The translations under genes and the position numbers were made by a program. Positions 28,526 to 37,539 of a stretch of DNA of 64,000 bases are shown here, piece after piece (within the stretch, counting starts at the first letter, position 1; the number at the start of each line of letters is the position of its first letter). The notes under the pieces were generated by a model. That model did no database searches. It was not told where the DNA came from and saw nothing but the letters and a program-made list of their open reading frames with translations. The stretch covers positions 1 through 64,000 of the forward strand of contig NZ_QKKX01000074.1 of NCBI RefSeq assembly GCF_003434305.1, given 5' to 3'. Origin of the DNA: Micromonospora sp. MW-13. Lineage in GTDB: Bacteria; Actinomycetota; Actinomycetes; Mycobacteriales; Micromonosporaceae.

Positions 28526-28812
28526 CCGTGCCGGGTACCCGCAACCACGGCCGGGCAACGCCGGCTCCGCACACAAGCCTCCGCACCGATCCTTCGCAGA
28601 AACAGGGGTGCGGAGACCCAGACCATCAGGTAGGCGAGTACGGACCGGCAAGGCCATGCCGAGTCGCCCAACCGCATCCAGAGCAGTGATCCACCGGTTT
28701 GCGGCGCGTCGGCCAGGGTAGCCCCAGACAGCGAGTTGCCGCGACGAGGAGACGTGGATGCAACGCGGGTGGCCGGCGGTCCAGCTCAGCCTGATCACGG
28801 GAGGCCTCTTCC

Positions 28813-30111
28813 ATGGTCCAGAGGTTGCGCCCAGGCGTTTGGCGGATCTCCGAACATTCTCGCGTCTCCACCGCGGAGCTCTTCTTCGACGTGGTGTTCG
28901 TCTTCGCGTTCATTCAGGTCACCACGCTGATGACCGCCGGCAAGGGTGGGCTCGGTGTCGTGCACGGGCTGCTTGTCCTGACCCTGCTCTGGTGGTTGTG
29001 GTCGCTCTTCGCCTGGCTGAGCAACCGGGTACGGGCAAACTTCGGCCTGGCCAGGCTCACCCTGCTGGCGACAACGCCGGTGTTGTTCGTGCTGGCGGCT
29101 ATCACGCTGGACGCGTTCAGGGATGTTCCCGGCGGCGTGGCAGCCCCTGTCGGGTTCGTTGGCTGCTACGCCACAGTCCGGCTTCTGTACCTGGGACTAC
29201 GCTGGTACGCCACGCCGAGCCTGCGGGGCCACGAGATCGTGTCGCTCACCGTGCCGGCGCTCGCCGCCATCGGCCTACTGCTCAGCGCCGCGTTGCTGCC
29301 GCTGGGCGGGCTCGGCAGCACGACAACGCTGGCCGGCCAGATAGCCCTGTGGGTACTGGCCATCAGCATCGACTACGGCACCGGGATGGCGCTACCCGTG
29401 CGTCGGCAGATCTTCTCCGCCCGGCACTGGGCCGAGCGACACAACCTGATCATCATCCTGGCCTTAGGCGAGGTGCTGGTGTCGATCGGCGTCACCGGCA
29501 GCTACCTGCACGCCACAGCGAGCTTCCTCATCGCCTCGGCGCTCGCCGCCGTCATCGCCTGCTCCCTCGAATGGATCTACTTCGACCTCTCCGCGCTCGT
29601 CGGAGAGCACGCACTGCGCACCGCCGACCCGCTCCACCGGGTACGACTCGCCCGGGACGCCTACACCTACCTGCACCTACCCATGATCGCAGGGATCATC
29701 CTGCTCTCCCTCGGACTGAAACACACGCCCGGCCTCATCGAGACCGCCAACTCATACAACCGCGGCGATCCGCTCGACCGGACCGGCCGGTACGCGATGT
29801 ACGGCGGCGTCGCCCTGTTCCTGCTCGCCCACGCCGCGTTCCACGGGCGGCTAGGTCACGGCATCCTCATCGTCATCTGGCCCCGACTCGGCGCCGCCGC
29901 ACTCCTGCTGGCCCTACTGCCGGTCACCGCCTGGCTGCCCGCTCTGCAGGCCCTAGCCGGCCTTGCCGGGGTCTGCCTGGTGACGGCTGTCACCGAGTTC
30001 CTAATCAGTCGCCGGCACCGGTGGCGACTGCGCCAGACGCTCTTCGAAGAGGCGGAGGGCGAACTCACAGCCAGAGGCAACAGCGACTCGGGCGGAGGGG
30101 CTATCCCGTAG
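28813..30111 (+). CDS. ltrA: Low-temperature-requirement A (LtrA) family membrane protein
   Basis: A 432-residue integral membrane protein with about 11-12 hydrophobic segments. The N-terminal signature VSTAELFFDVVFVFAFIQVT is diagnostic of the LtrA family. The family takes its name from a Listeria gene needed for growth in the cold; the molecular role is not established. The start is ATG 28813 with GGGAGG upstream. It stands alone between a conserved hypothetical gene and a tRNA scar. A TTA codon occurs in the middle (ILALGEVL). Confidence 0.88.
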   Translation: MVQRLRPGVWRISEHSRVSTAELFFDVVFVFAFIQVTTLMTAGKGGLGVVHGLLVLTLLWWLWSLFAWLSNRVRANFGLARLTLLATTPVLFVLAAITLDAFRDVPGGVAAPVGFVGCYATVRLLYLGLRWYATPSLRGHEIVSLTVPALAAIGLLLSAALLPLGGLGSTTTLAGQIALWVLAISIDYGTGMALPVRRQIFSARHWAERHNLIIILALGEVLVSIGVTGSYLHATASFLIASALAAVIACSLEWIYFDLSALVGEHALRTADPLHRVRLARDAYTYLHLPMIAGIILLSLGLKHTPGLIETANSYNRGDPLDRTGRYAMYGGVALFLLAHAAFHGRLGHGILIVIWPRLGAAALLLALLPVTAWLPALQALAGLAGVCLVTAVTEFLISRRHRWRLRQTLFEEAEGELTARGNSDSGGGAIP

Positions 30112-30315
30112 GAGCTGACGCGGGCCGCCACCGGAACGCGTCGCTGACCATCAACCGAAGCATCGAAGATGCTTGACAGACCTCGACGCAGCCTGGCTTG
30201 AATGCGCCTCCATGATCTACGTCCACGTAGAGGTGACCCGGCAGTCCCAGCGGTCGACCACAGACAAGCTCGGTTATCTGTTCGATGCCTGACGTAGGGG
30301 CCACCAAAAGGAGTC

Positions 30316-30340
30316 AGGGCCGGTCTGAACGACCGGCCCT
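30316..30340 (-). terminator. tRNA-Lys terminator
   Basis: AGGGCCGGTC and GACCGGCCCT form a perfect 10-bp stem with a 5-nt loop. On the minus strand it is followed by CTCCTTTT and lies 14 bp past the tRNA CCA end, a normal position for a tRNA terminator. Confidence 0.75.
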
Positions 30341-30354
30341 GAGGGTGTTACTGC

Positions 30355-30396
30355 TGGTGCGCCGCCAGGGACTCGAACCCCGAACCCGCGGATTAA
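30355..30396 (-). tRNA. 3' half of a tRNA-Lys gene (truncated)
   Basis: The minus strand reads the T arm GGGTTCGGGGTTCGAGTCCC, the acceptor strand TGGCGGCGCA and encoded CCA, preceded by TTAATC from the anticodon loop and stem of a tRNA-Lys. The D arm and 5' acceptor strand are missing: at the anticodon the sequence passes directly into the truncated IS256 copy. This is either a tRNA gene cut by an IS-linked deletion or a displaced attachment site of an integrative element. It cannot be a working tRNA. Confidence 0.7.
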
Positions 30397-31318
30397 CTAC
30401 CTGTACGGCCTGTCCTCGCAGGACTTCGTGCCCGCCCTGGAGCAGTTCCTGGGCACCAGCGCCGGGCTGTCCGCGGCCACGATCACCCGGCTCACCGTGC
30501 AGTGGCAGGACGAGGCCCGCGCCTTCAACGGGCGGGACCTGTCGGCGGCCGACTACGTATACGTGTGGGCCGACGGCGTGCACCTCAACGTGCGCCTCGA
30601 CGAGGCGAAACTGTGCCTGCTCGTCGTGGTCGGGGTGCGCGTCGACGGCCGCAAGGAACTCATCGCACTGGCCGAGGGCTACCGTGAGTCGGCCGGCTCG
30701 TGGGCCGACCTGCTACGCGACTGCAAGCGGCGCGGCATGCGCGCCCCGGTCCTCGCCGTCGGCGACGGTGCGCTCGGGTTCTGGAACGCGCTACGTGAGG
30801 TGTTCCCCGAGACACGGGAACAGCGCTGCTGGTTCCACAAGATCGGCAACGTTCTCGCCGCCCTCCCGAAATCGGCGCATCCCGGGGCGAAGAAGGCCCT
30901 CGCGGAGATCTGGAACGCCGAGGACCGTGACCACGCCCGCCGCGCCGTGGCCGCGTTCAAGCTCGCCTACGGGGCGAAGTTCGGCAAGGCCGTCGCCAAG
31001 GTCGTCGACGACCTCGACGAACTCCTCGCGTTCTACGACTTCCCGGCTGAGCACTGGGTGCATCTGCGCACCACCAACCCGATCGAGTCGACCTTCGCCA
31101 CGGTCCGGCACCGCACCAAGGTCACCAAGGGGCCCGGCTCGAAGGCCGCCGGCCTCGCGATGGCGTTCAAGCTGATCGAAGCCGCCCAGCAGCGGTGGCG
31201 AGCGGTCAACGCACCGCACCTGGTCGCCCTGGTCCGCGCCGGCGCCCGCTTCGAACGCGGCAAACTCGTCGAACGACCCGCCGCCGAGCCCGTCACGAGC
31301 ACGGCCACGGCTGCCTAA
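30397..31318 (+). pseudogene. IS256-family transposase, 5'-truncated
   Basis: The coding sequence begins in the middle of the protein (YLYGLSSQDFVPALEQFL) and lacks about 130 N-terminal residues, but keeps the three catalytic motifs YVWADGVHLNVR, LAVGDGALGFW and NPIESTFATVRHRT and a normal C-terminus. It is similar to, but clearly diverged from, the intact copy at 25247-26503. The 5' break coincides with the tRNA-Lys fragment. Confidence 0.85.
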
Positions 31319-31329
31319 TCAAGATTTCT

Positions 31330-31356
31330 CATCCACAAGTCTTGACTATTGCTCAC
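31330..31356 (+). repeat. Right terminal repeat of the truncated IS256 copy
   Basis: CATCCACAAGTCTTGACTAT then TGCTCAC, 12 bp after the transposase stop. It matches the left end at 25131-25157 in inverted orientation at 21/24 positions. No passenger sequence lies between this transposase and its repeat. Confidence 0.7.
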
Positions 31357-31392
31357 CTGGCCGTCGCTGGCGGGGGCTGCGCCGACGAGCAG

Positions 31393-32113
31393 CCACCGAG
31401 CAACCGGACGTCCACAGGGGACGAAGAAGCAGAGAGCCTGATCGGGCCGACCGCGATGCGGATCTGCGCGGCCACCCTCGGCGTCCACCACTTCGTGCTG
31501 GACATCGGGGGCAGGCGGGTGCACATGGCCGAGTCGTCGTCCGACGAGTCCGCGATCGAACGGGCCGCGGCGGCGGTGGGTGGGGTGGCCGCCAGCCGGG
31601 CCCTCGGCGCCCGCATCCGGGGCAGCGACGGCTTCGCGCGCTACGACAGCAACGATCGGCAGGATCAACGGCGGGCAGGACGCCGCCGTACCGCCGACGA
31701 GCTGCCGCGCCGAGGGCGTGGTGTTCTCGGTGCCGGACATGTCCCGTGACGACGTGCGGGAGCTGCTGACGTCGCGGCTGCGCGAGCTGACGCCGGGCCA
31801 CGCGGCGCTGCGGCTGACCCGGATGTCGTTCCCGGGAACACCCCGGCGGAGGACGGCGCCTGTCCGCCGCCCTCCGCCGGCTGCCCTGGCTACCGCCGGG
31901 CGGCCGGCGGAGCACCCCGGCTTCCCCTCCCCCTGCGACCTGCGGCTCTACCGCGCCTTCGCGTCGGCCGCCTGCGGCCCGGGAAGCCTGGCGCAGACCC
32001 ACGCGCCCGACGAGCACGTCGGTGCCGACGACCTCGTCCACTACGCTGAAGTGATCAGCCACCTGATCGTCAAAACCACCGGCGCCGATCTTAAAATGGA
32101 AGAAACGCTATGA
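31393..32113 (+). pseudogene. M20-family peptidase/deacetylase, 5'-truncated and frameshifted
   Basis: The C-terminal half of an ArgE/DapE-type metallopeptidase can be followed: GPTAMRICAATLGVHHFVLD (start of the dimerisation domain), ESAIERAAAAVGGV, a frameshift near 31655, then INGGQDAAVPPTSC, FSVPDMSRDDVRELLTSRL, and finally ACGPGSLAQTHAPDEHVGAD, which contains the family's C-terminal metal-ligand region. The N-terminal catalytic part was lost where the IS256 copy now ends. The stop overlaps the start of the next gene, the remains of an operon. Confidence 0.7.
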
Positions 32114-33087
32114 CCGAACCACGACTCCACGCCACTGTAGAGATTCCGGAGAATGCGGTGCAGGCGCTGTTCTCCAGCCGCGGACTGACGGTATCGAGAA
32201 TCACGCCGATAAGCGGCGGCATCATCAACACCAACATGCGGGTCGATTGCGACGATGCGGCCTACCTGTTGCGCGTCTACCACAGCGAGCGCAGCGTCGA
32301 GGAGATTGAGTTCGAGCTGTCGGCCCTGCGCCACATCACCGACGCCGGACTGCCGGCGCAGCGCCCGGTCGACCCGGCCGGCACCGGCCCGGCACGGATC
32401 GACGGCCACCTGTGCGCCATCCTGACCTTCATCGAGGGCGAGGTCCTCGACGAGGCGGATCTCTCCCGGGAGGTCTCACGGCAGACGGGGCGGCTGCTGG
32501 GCGAGATGCAGAACGCCCTCGCGGAGTTCACCCCGGCCGGCCACAAGGAACGCTGCGACGTCGACTTCATCGACAGCCTCGTCGAGGAGTCGACCCGGCT
32601 GCTGCGCGAGCACGGCGACGACGAGTTCGCCGACTGGATCGCCGCCACCTGGGTGCGCGCGCGGGCGCCGTTCGCGGCGGACGACCTGCCCCTCGGGTTG
32701 GTGCACGCCGATCTCTATCCGGGTAACACCATCGTCCGCGACGGCATGATCGTCGGCGTCATCGACTTCGACGACGCCTACTACGGCACGCAATTCTTCG
32801 ACGTCGCGATCGCGGCCATGGAGTTCGCGTTCCGCGGCGACACGGAGCTCGACGTCTATTTCGTCCGCGAATTCCTGACCGCGTACGAGGAGGTGCGCGG
32901 CGGCGTCGACGACAGCCTGTTGCTGGAGGCGATGCTGTTGAATTGTTTCCGCTTTTTCGGCTACACCCTGCCGTTGACGTTCCAGCAGGACGAGCCGGCG
33001 GCCAAGAACGTCTATGCCCAGCGGATCGCGCTGTTCGCGGACGAGGCGTTCCGGCGGCGCATGCTCGACCAGCTCGGGAGGTGCTGA
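32110..33087 (+). CDS. Phosphotransferase, homoserine-kinase-II-like
   Basis: A 325-residue kinase of the APH/choline-kinase fold. It has a glycine-rich N-lobe strand (ITPISGGIINTNMRVD), the catalytic loop LVHADLYPGNTIV and the metal-binding VGVIDFDDAYYG. Spacing and length resemble ThrB2-type homoserine kinases and hydroxylysine kinases, so it likely phosphorylates a small amino-alcohol or amino acid. It overlaps the truncated M20 gene by four bases (ATGA), suggesting the two once acted on the same metabolite. With the partner broken its present role is uncertain. Confidence 0.8.
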   Translation: MTEPRLHATVEIPENAVQALFSSRGLTVSRITPISGGIINTNMRVDCDDAAYLLRVYHSERSVEEIEFELSALRHITDAGLPAQRPVDPAGTGPARIDGHLCAILTFIEGEVLDEADLSREVSRQTGRLLGEMQNALAEFTPAGHKERCDVDFIDSLVEESTRLLREHGDDEFADWIAATWVRARAPFAADDLPLGLVHADLYPGNTIVRDGMIVGVIDFDDAYYGTQFFDVAIAAMEFAFRGDTELDVYFVREFLTAYEEVRGGVDDSLLLEAMLLNCFRFFGYTLPLTFQQDEPAAKNVYAQRIALFADEAFRRRMLDQLGRC

Positions 33088-33207
33088 GTGAGCGGCCACC
33101 GGGATCCCGTGGACGAGCTGGCGCATCAGTTAAAGGCTGTAGTTGGGCGAGGTGCAGCTTTCAATCGGGCGTGCCGAACTGCAGCCAGACGCGGATCCGC
33201 TCGGTGA
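33088..33207 (+). pseudogene. Truncated start of a third operon gene
   Basis: A GTG at 33088 with GGGAGG upstream opens directly after the kinase stop (VSGHRDPVDELAHQLKAVVG) and stops after 39 residues, inside the end of the opposing methyltransferase gene. It contains a TTA codon. It looks like the first codons of a gene cut by a rearrangement. Confidence 0.35.
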
Positions 33208-33949
33208 CCTTGTCGCGCCCTCCGAGGGCGTCGCGGACCTCGGCGGTAAACGTGGCTCGGCCCTGCATGGAGGGCAGTCGGTCGGCCGACATGGCGGAGA
33301 AGACGCCGCCAACCATGTCGTCGATGGTGAGCGGAGCGTCGTATTGCACCAACGACTCCGTGTATCGGTAGCCGGCGCGAACGAGGGCGTTCTGGTTGTG
33401 TAGGCGGCCGGCCTCGTCGGTTTGGCACGTCGCTGTGACGGGGTGCCCGAGCAGCCGTTCCAGGCATTCGCGCAGTGCCCCGGACCACTCGGCGTCCTGC
33501 AGCCATAGCGGTGCGCCGTTAGTGACCACGGCGACGCCGCCGCCTGGACGCAGCAGCGGTCGGACGGCCCTGAACAGCGCGTCGCGGTCCATGAAGTGGA
33601 TAGCGACGGCAACGGTCAGCGCGCCGATCGTCCGGTCGCCGAGTAGCCGGCCCAGCGCGGGCAGGTCGCTGTCATCGCCGAGCAGCCACGTGGCGTTGGG
33701 TCTTGCAGCGTTGAGGGCGGCCTGGCGGGCCAAGGCCAGCATGTCCGGCTCCGGGTCCATGCCGATGACGGCCCCGACCCGGGCGGCGAGCGGGAGGCTC
33801 AACTGGCCGGTGCCGCAGCCGAGGTCGACCACCGTGTCTGCGGGGCCGAGGCCGAACGCTTCGACGAGGGCGTCGAGCACCTCGGGCGGGTAACCGCGTC
33901 GGTGCCTCGCGTAGTACGTCGCCACCTCACCGCTGAAGCTCGCTCTCAC
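33161..33949 (-). CDS. Class I SAM-dependent methyltransferase
   Basis: A 262-residue enzyme with the SAM-binding motif I VVDLGCGTGQLSLPLA at about residue 40, an acidic motif II (VIGMDPEPDML) and the motif 'post II' LLGDDSDLPAL. The rest fits the Methyltransf_11/25 group. The start is GTG at 33949. The acceptor substrate is unknown. It is convergent with the kinase operon remnant. Confidence 0.85.
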   Translation of the reverse strand: MRASFSGEVATYYARHRRGYPPEVLDALVEAFGLGPADTVVDLGCGTGQLSLPLAARVGAVIGMDPEPDMLALARQAALNAARPNATWLLGDDSDLPALGRLLGDRTIGALTVAVAIHFMDRDALFRAVRPLLRPGGGVAVVTNGAPLWLQDAEWSGALRECLERLLGHPVTATCQTDEAGRLHNQNALVRAGYRYTESLVQYDAPLTIDDMVGGVFSAMSADRLPSMQGRATFTAEVRDALGGRDKVTERIRVWLQFGTPD

Positions 33950-34078
33950 TTCGACAGCCTGCCGGCAGCACAGATCGGGAAGCGAGCGATTCTGCTTAGG
34001 GCATGGTCAAGGTGTTGCTGCTTGCGCAACGCCACGGCGAGGTCCTCGGTTGCGGAAGCTGTAGCCATGAGCTTGTTC

Positions 34079-34285
34079 TCAAGCCGCGTAGCGCTGCTCT
34101 TCCACGCGTTGGAGGTGACGCTCACCCGCGTCGGCCTCGGCCTGCCGGATCCAGTTCCGCAACGCCTCGTGATGCACGCCGAGCTGCTCGGCCAGGCGCC
34201 GGATCACCGGCTTCGGGTCCGACTCGCGGTACAAGCGCACAGCGCGCTGGCGTAGCTCATCGGGGTATCTCTTCGGTGCTGCCAC
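34079..34285 (-). pseudogene. IS3-family OrfA fragment
   Basis: A 68-residue frame begins MAAPKRYPDELRQRAVRLYR and contains the helix-turn-helix VIRRLAEQLGVHHEALRNWI, diagnostic of IS3 OrfA. Intact OrfA is about 90-105 residues with a leucine zipper and is followed by OrfB; both are absent. About 30 bp upstream of its start the plus strand shows TGAGTTCCCCCCGC, which may belong to an IS3-type end. The rest of 33950-34553 shows no gene. Confidence 0.75.
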
Positions 34286-34511
34286 GGACGACTACCTCCC
34301 CACGGCCATCAGATTATGATCAAGAAACTCTGAGTTCCCCCCGCTTTGATGGAGCGATGAAAGTGGGGTGGCTCACCACAAGGCAAGCCACCTCAGGTGT
34401 CACTTCCTGGTGGCAGACCAAGCTTCATCTCACAATCGTCAGCTTGGCGCCGAAATCCTGGAGCTTCTACATCGCGGCGTAGCCGGACCCAGCCCGAACG
34501 ACTCGGTCCAG

Positions 34512-34545
34512 TGCTGCCTTGGCCGCCGGGGCAGCCAAGGCAGCA
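34512..34545 (-). terminator. Terminator of the PF04672 methyltransferase gene
   Basis: TGCTGCCTTGGC and its exact complement form a 12-bp stem with a 10-nt loop, starting 9 bp after the stop codon at 34554. Confidence 0.6.
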
Positions 34546-34553
34546 GTCACGGA

Positions 34554-35387
34554 TCAACTAGCGATCCGGCCTATCGCGCCATAGCCGAGCTGCCGCGACG
34601 GCGTTTGGGCATCCACGTCCAGACCCGGATCCGGACGCCAGTCCGCCATCAGGGTCACCCCCGGATCAATCAGTTCCATACTCTCGAACCAGGACGTGAA
34701 CGTCGCCTTGTCCCGCACGTAGAGGGTCGCACCGACCCCGGCCTGGTAGGCGGCGACCATTCGGTCTACCTGTGCTCTTGTTTCGGCGTCCACCGTGTCG
34801 GCGGTGAGGTGGGAGATCGCGAGGTAACTGCCAGGTGCCAAGGCGTCCCGGTACGCCGCGACGAGCCCCTTCGGGTCATCCTCGTCGGAGACGAACACGA
34901 GCAGCCCACCCATGATGATCCCCACCGGCTGAGAGAGGTCGATCAACTCGCGGGTTGCTGGGTGTGCCCACACCTGCTCAGGGTGCCTTCCGTCGACTTC
35001 CGCCATGGCGGCGAGCGGCTCCTTCGCGAGGATCTCCTCGCCGTGGATGACGGCCGATGGGTCATTGTCCACGTAGATCACCCGCGCGCGGGGGTTGAGG
35101 GCGTGCGCCACCTCGTGTGTGTTGTTGGCAGTCGGCAGACCCGCCGCGATGTCGATGAACTGCTCCACCCCCTGCGCCACCAGATGCCGCACGGATCGGC
35201 GCAGCCAGTCCCGGTTACCGCGAGCCAGCAGGTCGACGCTGGGCAGCATCAGCTTGATGCGCTCCGCTTTCTGCCGGTCGATTTCGAAGTTGTAGAGGCC
35301 TCCCAGATAGTAATCGTAAATCCGTGCGATGTTGGCGTTCTCCAGGTCAACTACCGCCCCATCCAGGCGGTTGGTGATTGCCGTCAT
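34554..35387 (-). CDS. SAM-dependent methyltransferase, PF04672 (DUF574) family
   Basis: A 277-residue protein of the actinomycete-specific PF04672 family. The recognisable N-terminus is ANIARIYDYYLGGLYNFEID, followed by FIDIAAGLPTANNTHEVAH and VIYVDNDPSAV in the SAM-binding region. The start at ATG 35387 has AGGGGC upstream. Members of this family are very numerous in Streptomyces-like genomes; their substrates are largely unknown. It is a single gene with its own terminator hairpin. Confidence 0.85.
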   Translation of the reverse strand: MTAITNRLDGAVVDLENANIARIYDYYLGGLYNFEIDRQKAERIKLMLPSVDLLARGNRDWLRRSVRHLVAQGVEQFIDIAAGLPTANNTHEVAHALNPRARVIYVDNDPSAVIHGEEILAKEPLAAMAEVDGRHPEQVWAHPATRELIDLSQPVGIIMGGLLVFVSDEDDPKGLVAAYRDALAPGSYLAISHLTADTVDAETRAQVDRMVAAYQAGVGATLYVRDKATFTSWFESMELIDPGVTLMADWRPDPGLDVDAQTPSRQLGYGAIGRIAS

Positions 35388-35524
35388 TCGAGCCCCTTCG
35401 GAGGTTGCTACGGCGCGGGACCGGCTCGCCGGTCCGCCACATGCTAATCCGACAACCATGGATAGTGCGATGCGCTGTCCACCATGGATTCGGCTGTTTC
35501 GACGTTCTTACGGCAGTCGCCGCT

Positions 35525-35683
35525 CGTGGTCGTTGCTTCCGCCTGGCCCGCGACTACGAGACCCACCCCAGCACGTCAGCGTCCATGATCCGATGGGCCG
35601 CCCTCGGCGGCATGCTCCGCCGTCTCACCCGAGGCAGACCCGCCAGCCGCCAGCAACGCCACACGTTCAACACACCCGACTAA
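35525..35683 (+). pseudogene. IS5-family transposase C-terminal fragment
   Basis: LARDYETHPSTSASMIRWAA followed by GGMLRRLT is the conserved end of IS5-type transposases (normally RRLARDYE...S..MI..A). Everything before it is missing. The rest of the gap 35388-35699 shows nothing. Confidence 0.7.
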
Positions 35684-35699
35684 CGCAGAAACGCTCTCT

Positions 35700-36425
35700 T
35701 TAGACAGTTCCCGGTTGGCGCAGCGTCTGCTCGTCGATGCCGAGGTGCCGCGCCATGGCCTGGCGCCCTGTTGTGGTGATGGTGACCGCACGGCTGGTGC
35801 CGATACGAGTGATCCAGCCGGCGGTGAACGCGTGCCGGCACAGGGCGGCGCCGACCGTGCCAGCCAGGTGAGGACGACGGACGGTGAAGTCCAGGCAGGC
35901 GCGTAGCACCGGTCGACGGCTGTCGCCGGTGTCGGGTAGGGCGATGCCGAGATCTTCCAGCCAGGTCAGTCCGTCGGTGGTCAGCGCCAGGCCGTGACGC
36001 CAGGTCAGCAGACCCTGATGGGTCATGGCCTCAGCGATAGCCACCGCGACGGTGCCGGCCAGGTGGTCGTAGCACGTTCGCGCATGCGCCAGCGCGCGAT
36101 CGCGGTGCACGCCGGACAGCGACCGCGCCGGCGCCGGATGGTGCCCGGCCGCGGCGGCCACCGCCTCGATCAGCGAGGCGGTGTGCGCGTCGGCCAGCTG
36201 CAGGTAACGGTGCCGGCCCTGACGATGCTGCACCAGCAGGCCGGCGGCGACGAGCCGATCGGCGTGCTGGCTCAGCGTCGATACCGCCACCCGGGCGTGG
36301 CGGGCCAGCTCACCGAGGGTCCAGGCGCGGCCATCAAGCAGTGCCAGGCACACCGTCGCACGGGTGTGGTCGGCCAGCAACGCCGCCCAGCTGGCCACCG
36401 CCGCGGCCGCGCTCCCGGAATCCAT
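35700..36425 (-). CDS. ArsR-type winged-helix regulator
   Basis: A 241-residue protein from ATG 36425 with an ArsR helix-turn-helix at residues 20-80 (LGELARHARVAVSTLSQHAD followed by RLVAAGLLVQHRQGRHRYLQ), then a second helical domain of unknown role. The CxC metal site of classical ArsR is absent. It is divergent from a flavin-reductase-like gene with only 66 bp between starts, so it likely controls that gene. A GTG at 36461 is an alternative start. Confidence 0.8.
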   Translation of the reverse strand: MDSGSAAAAVASWAALLADHTRATVCLALLDGRAWTLGELARHARVAVSTLSQHADRLVAAGLLVQHRQGRHRYLQLADAHTASLIEAVAAAAGHHPAPARSLSGVHRDRALAHARTCYDHLAGTVAVAIAEAMTHQGLLTWRHGLALTTDGLTWLEDLGIALPDTGDSRRPVLRACLDFTVRRPHLAGTVGAALCRHAFTAGWITRIGTSRAVTITTTGRQAMARHLGIDEQTLRQPGTV

Positions 36426-36491
36426 CCGCCAATCATGACGCACCGACGTTTCGGCGACCACCGAAGTATCCCGGCCCTACCGTCGACGACC

Positions 36492-37157
36492 ATGACGACC
36501 CTCAGCGACCCGGCGGCCACCACGCACGTGACGATCAACCCGAAGATCTTGTACTTCGGCACCCCGGTGGTACTGCTGAGCACCGAGAACGACGACGGCA
36601 GCGCCAACCTGGCCCCCATGTCCTCGGCCTGGGCACTCGGCCACACCATCGTGCTCGGCCTGGGGACCGACGGGTGCAGCGGGCACAACCTCACCGCACG
36701 CCCGGACATGGTCGTCAACCTGCCGGCCGCGCACCAGTGGCAGGCGGTCGAACGACTCGCGCCGCTGACCGGCCGACACCCGGTACCGGCAAGCAAAAGT
36801 GACCGTTTCCGCTACGAACCAGCGAAGTTCACCGCCGCCGGCCTGCGCCCACAACCCTCGGTGCGCGTACGCCCACCACGAGTGGCCGACTGCCCTCTGC
36901 AGTTGGAGGCGCGCACCACCGCAATCCACACCGCTGCCGACGGCGATTTCTTCATCATCGAGGCCCAAGTGCTAGCCGTACACGCCGACGCACGCATCGT
37001 CGTAGCCGACACCGGCCACATCGACCCCGGCGCCTGGAACCCACTGATCTACAACTTCCGCCACTACTTCGGCCTCGGTGAACAGCTCGGGCACAGCTTC
37101 CGCTCCGAAACCCCCACCAGTAACCCCGGCGGGTCACGGCCTAACGAATCGGACTGA
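36492..37157 (+). CDS. Flavin-reductase-like FMN-binding protein
   Basis: A 221-residue protein with a split-barrel flavin-binding fold. The N-terminal strand reads LYFGTPVVLLSTENDDGSAN, with PMSSAWALGHTIVLGLG forming the FMN phosphate region. Such proteins reduce flavins with NAD(P)H for partner oxygenases or bind FMN themselves. No oxygenase gene is adjacent. Its divergent ArsR partner suggests inducible expression. The start is ATG 36492. Confidence 0.78.
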   Translation: MTTLSDPAATTHVTINPKILYFGTPVVLLSTENDDGSANLAPMSSAWALGHTIVLGLGTDGCSGHNLTARPDMVVNLPAAHQWQAVERLAPLTGRHPVPASKSDRFRYEPAKFTAAGLRPQPSVRVRPPRVADCPLQLEARTTAIHTAADGDFFIIEAQVLAVHADARIVVADTGHIDPGAWNPLIYNFRHYFGLGEQLGHSFRSETPTSNPGGSRPNESD

Positions 37158-37169
37158 GATAACACGAAG

Positions 37170-37380
37170 CCGCCCGCCGCAGCCGTGCTCGCCGCGGCCG
37201 ACGCTGGCGAAGAAGGCGCCCGGCAGCGCGGTCGCGCGCCCGCCGTGCTGCCTCCTGACCTGGACGCCGTGCTGGCCCTCCACGTCGGCCAGCTGGACAC
37301 GGTAACGATGTTCGGCGCCGACACCCGCCGCGCCTACACCTCCCGAGTCCGCGGATGCCTCGCCTGGCTCGCCGCACTTT
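37170..37380 (+). pseudogene. Tyrosine recombinase (integrase) N-terminal fragment
   Basis: The frame reads LALHVGQLDTVTMFGADTRR followed by AYTSRVRGCLAWLAA, the SAM-like core-binding domain of actinomycete tyrosine recombinases (DTRRAY..R...YL.WL). The catalytic R-H-R-Y domain is missing downstream. It is likely the scar of an integrative element. Confidence 0.6.
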
Positions 37381-37539
37381 TACCGACCTATTGCCGCTTT
37401 CCGGCGTACTCCGATCGCCCTACCGGTCAAGATCGGGTGCTTGGATCTGCCGCAGACCGCGCCCAGGGGCAGTGGCGACCCGAAGGCAGCATTCGGACAG
37501 TTCTGATATCCCACATCGCCGGCAGACATCACCCGCGCG

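Noticed and set aside
30355..30396. Functional tRNA gene
   Set aside because: The 5' half including the D arm and acceptor strand is absent.
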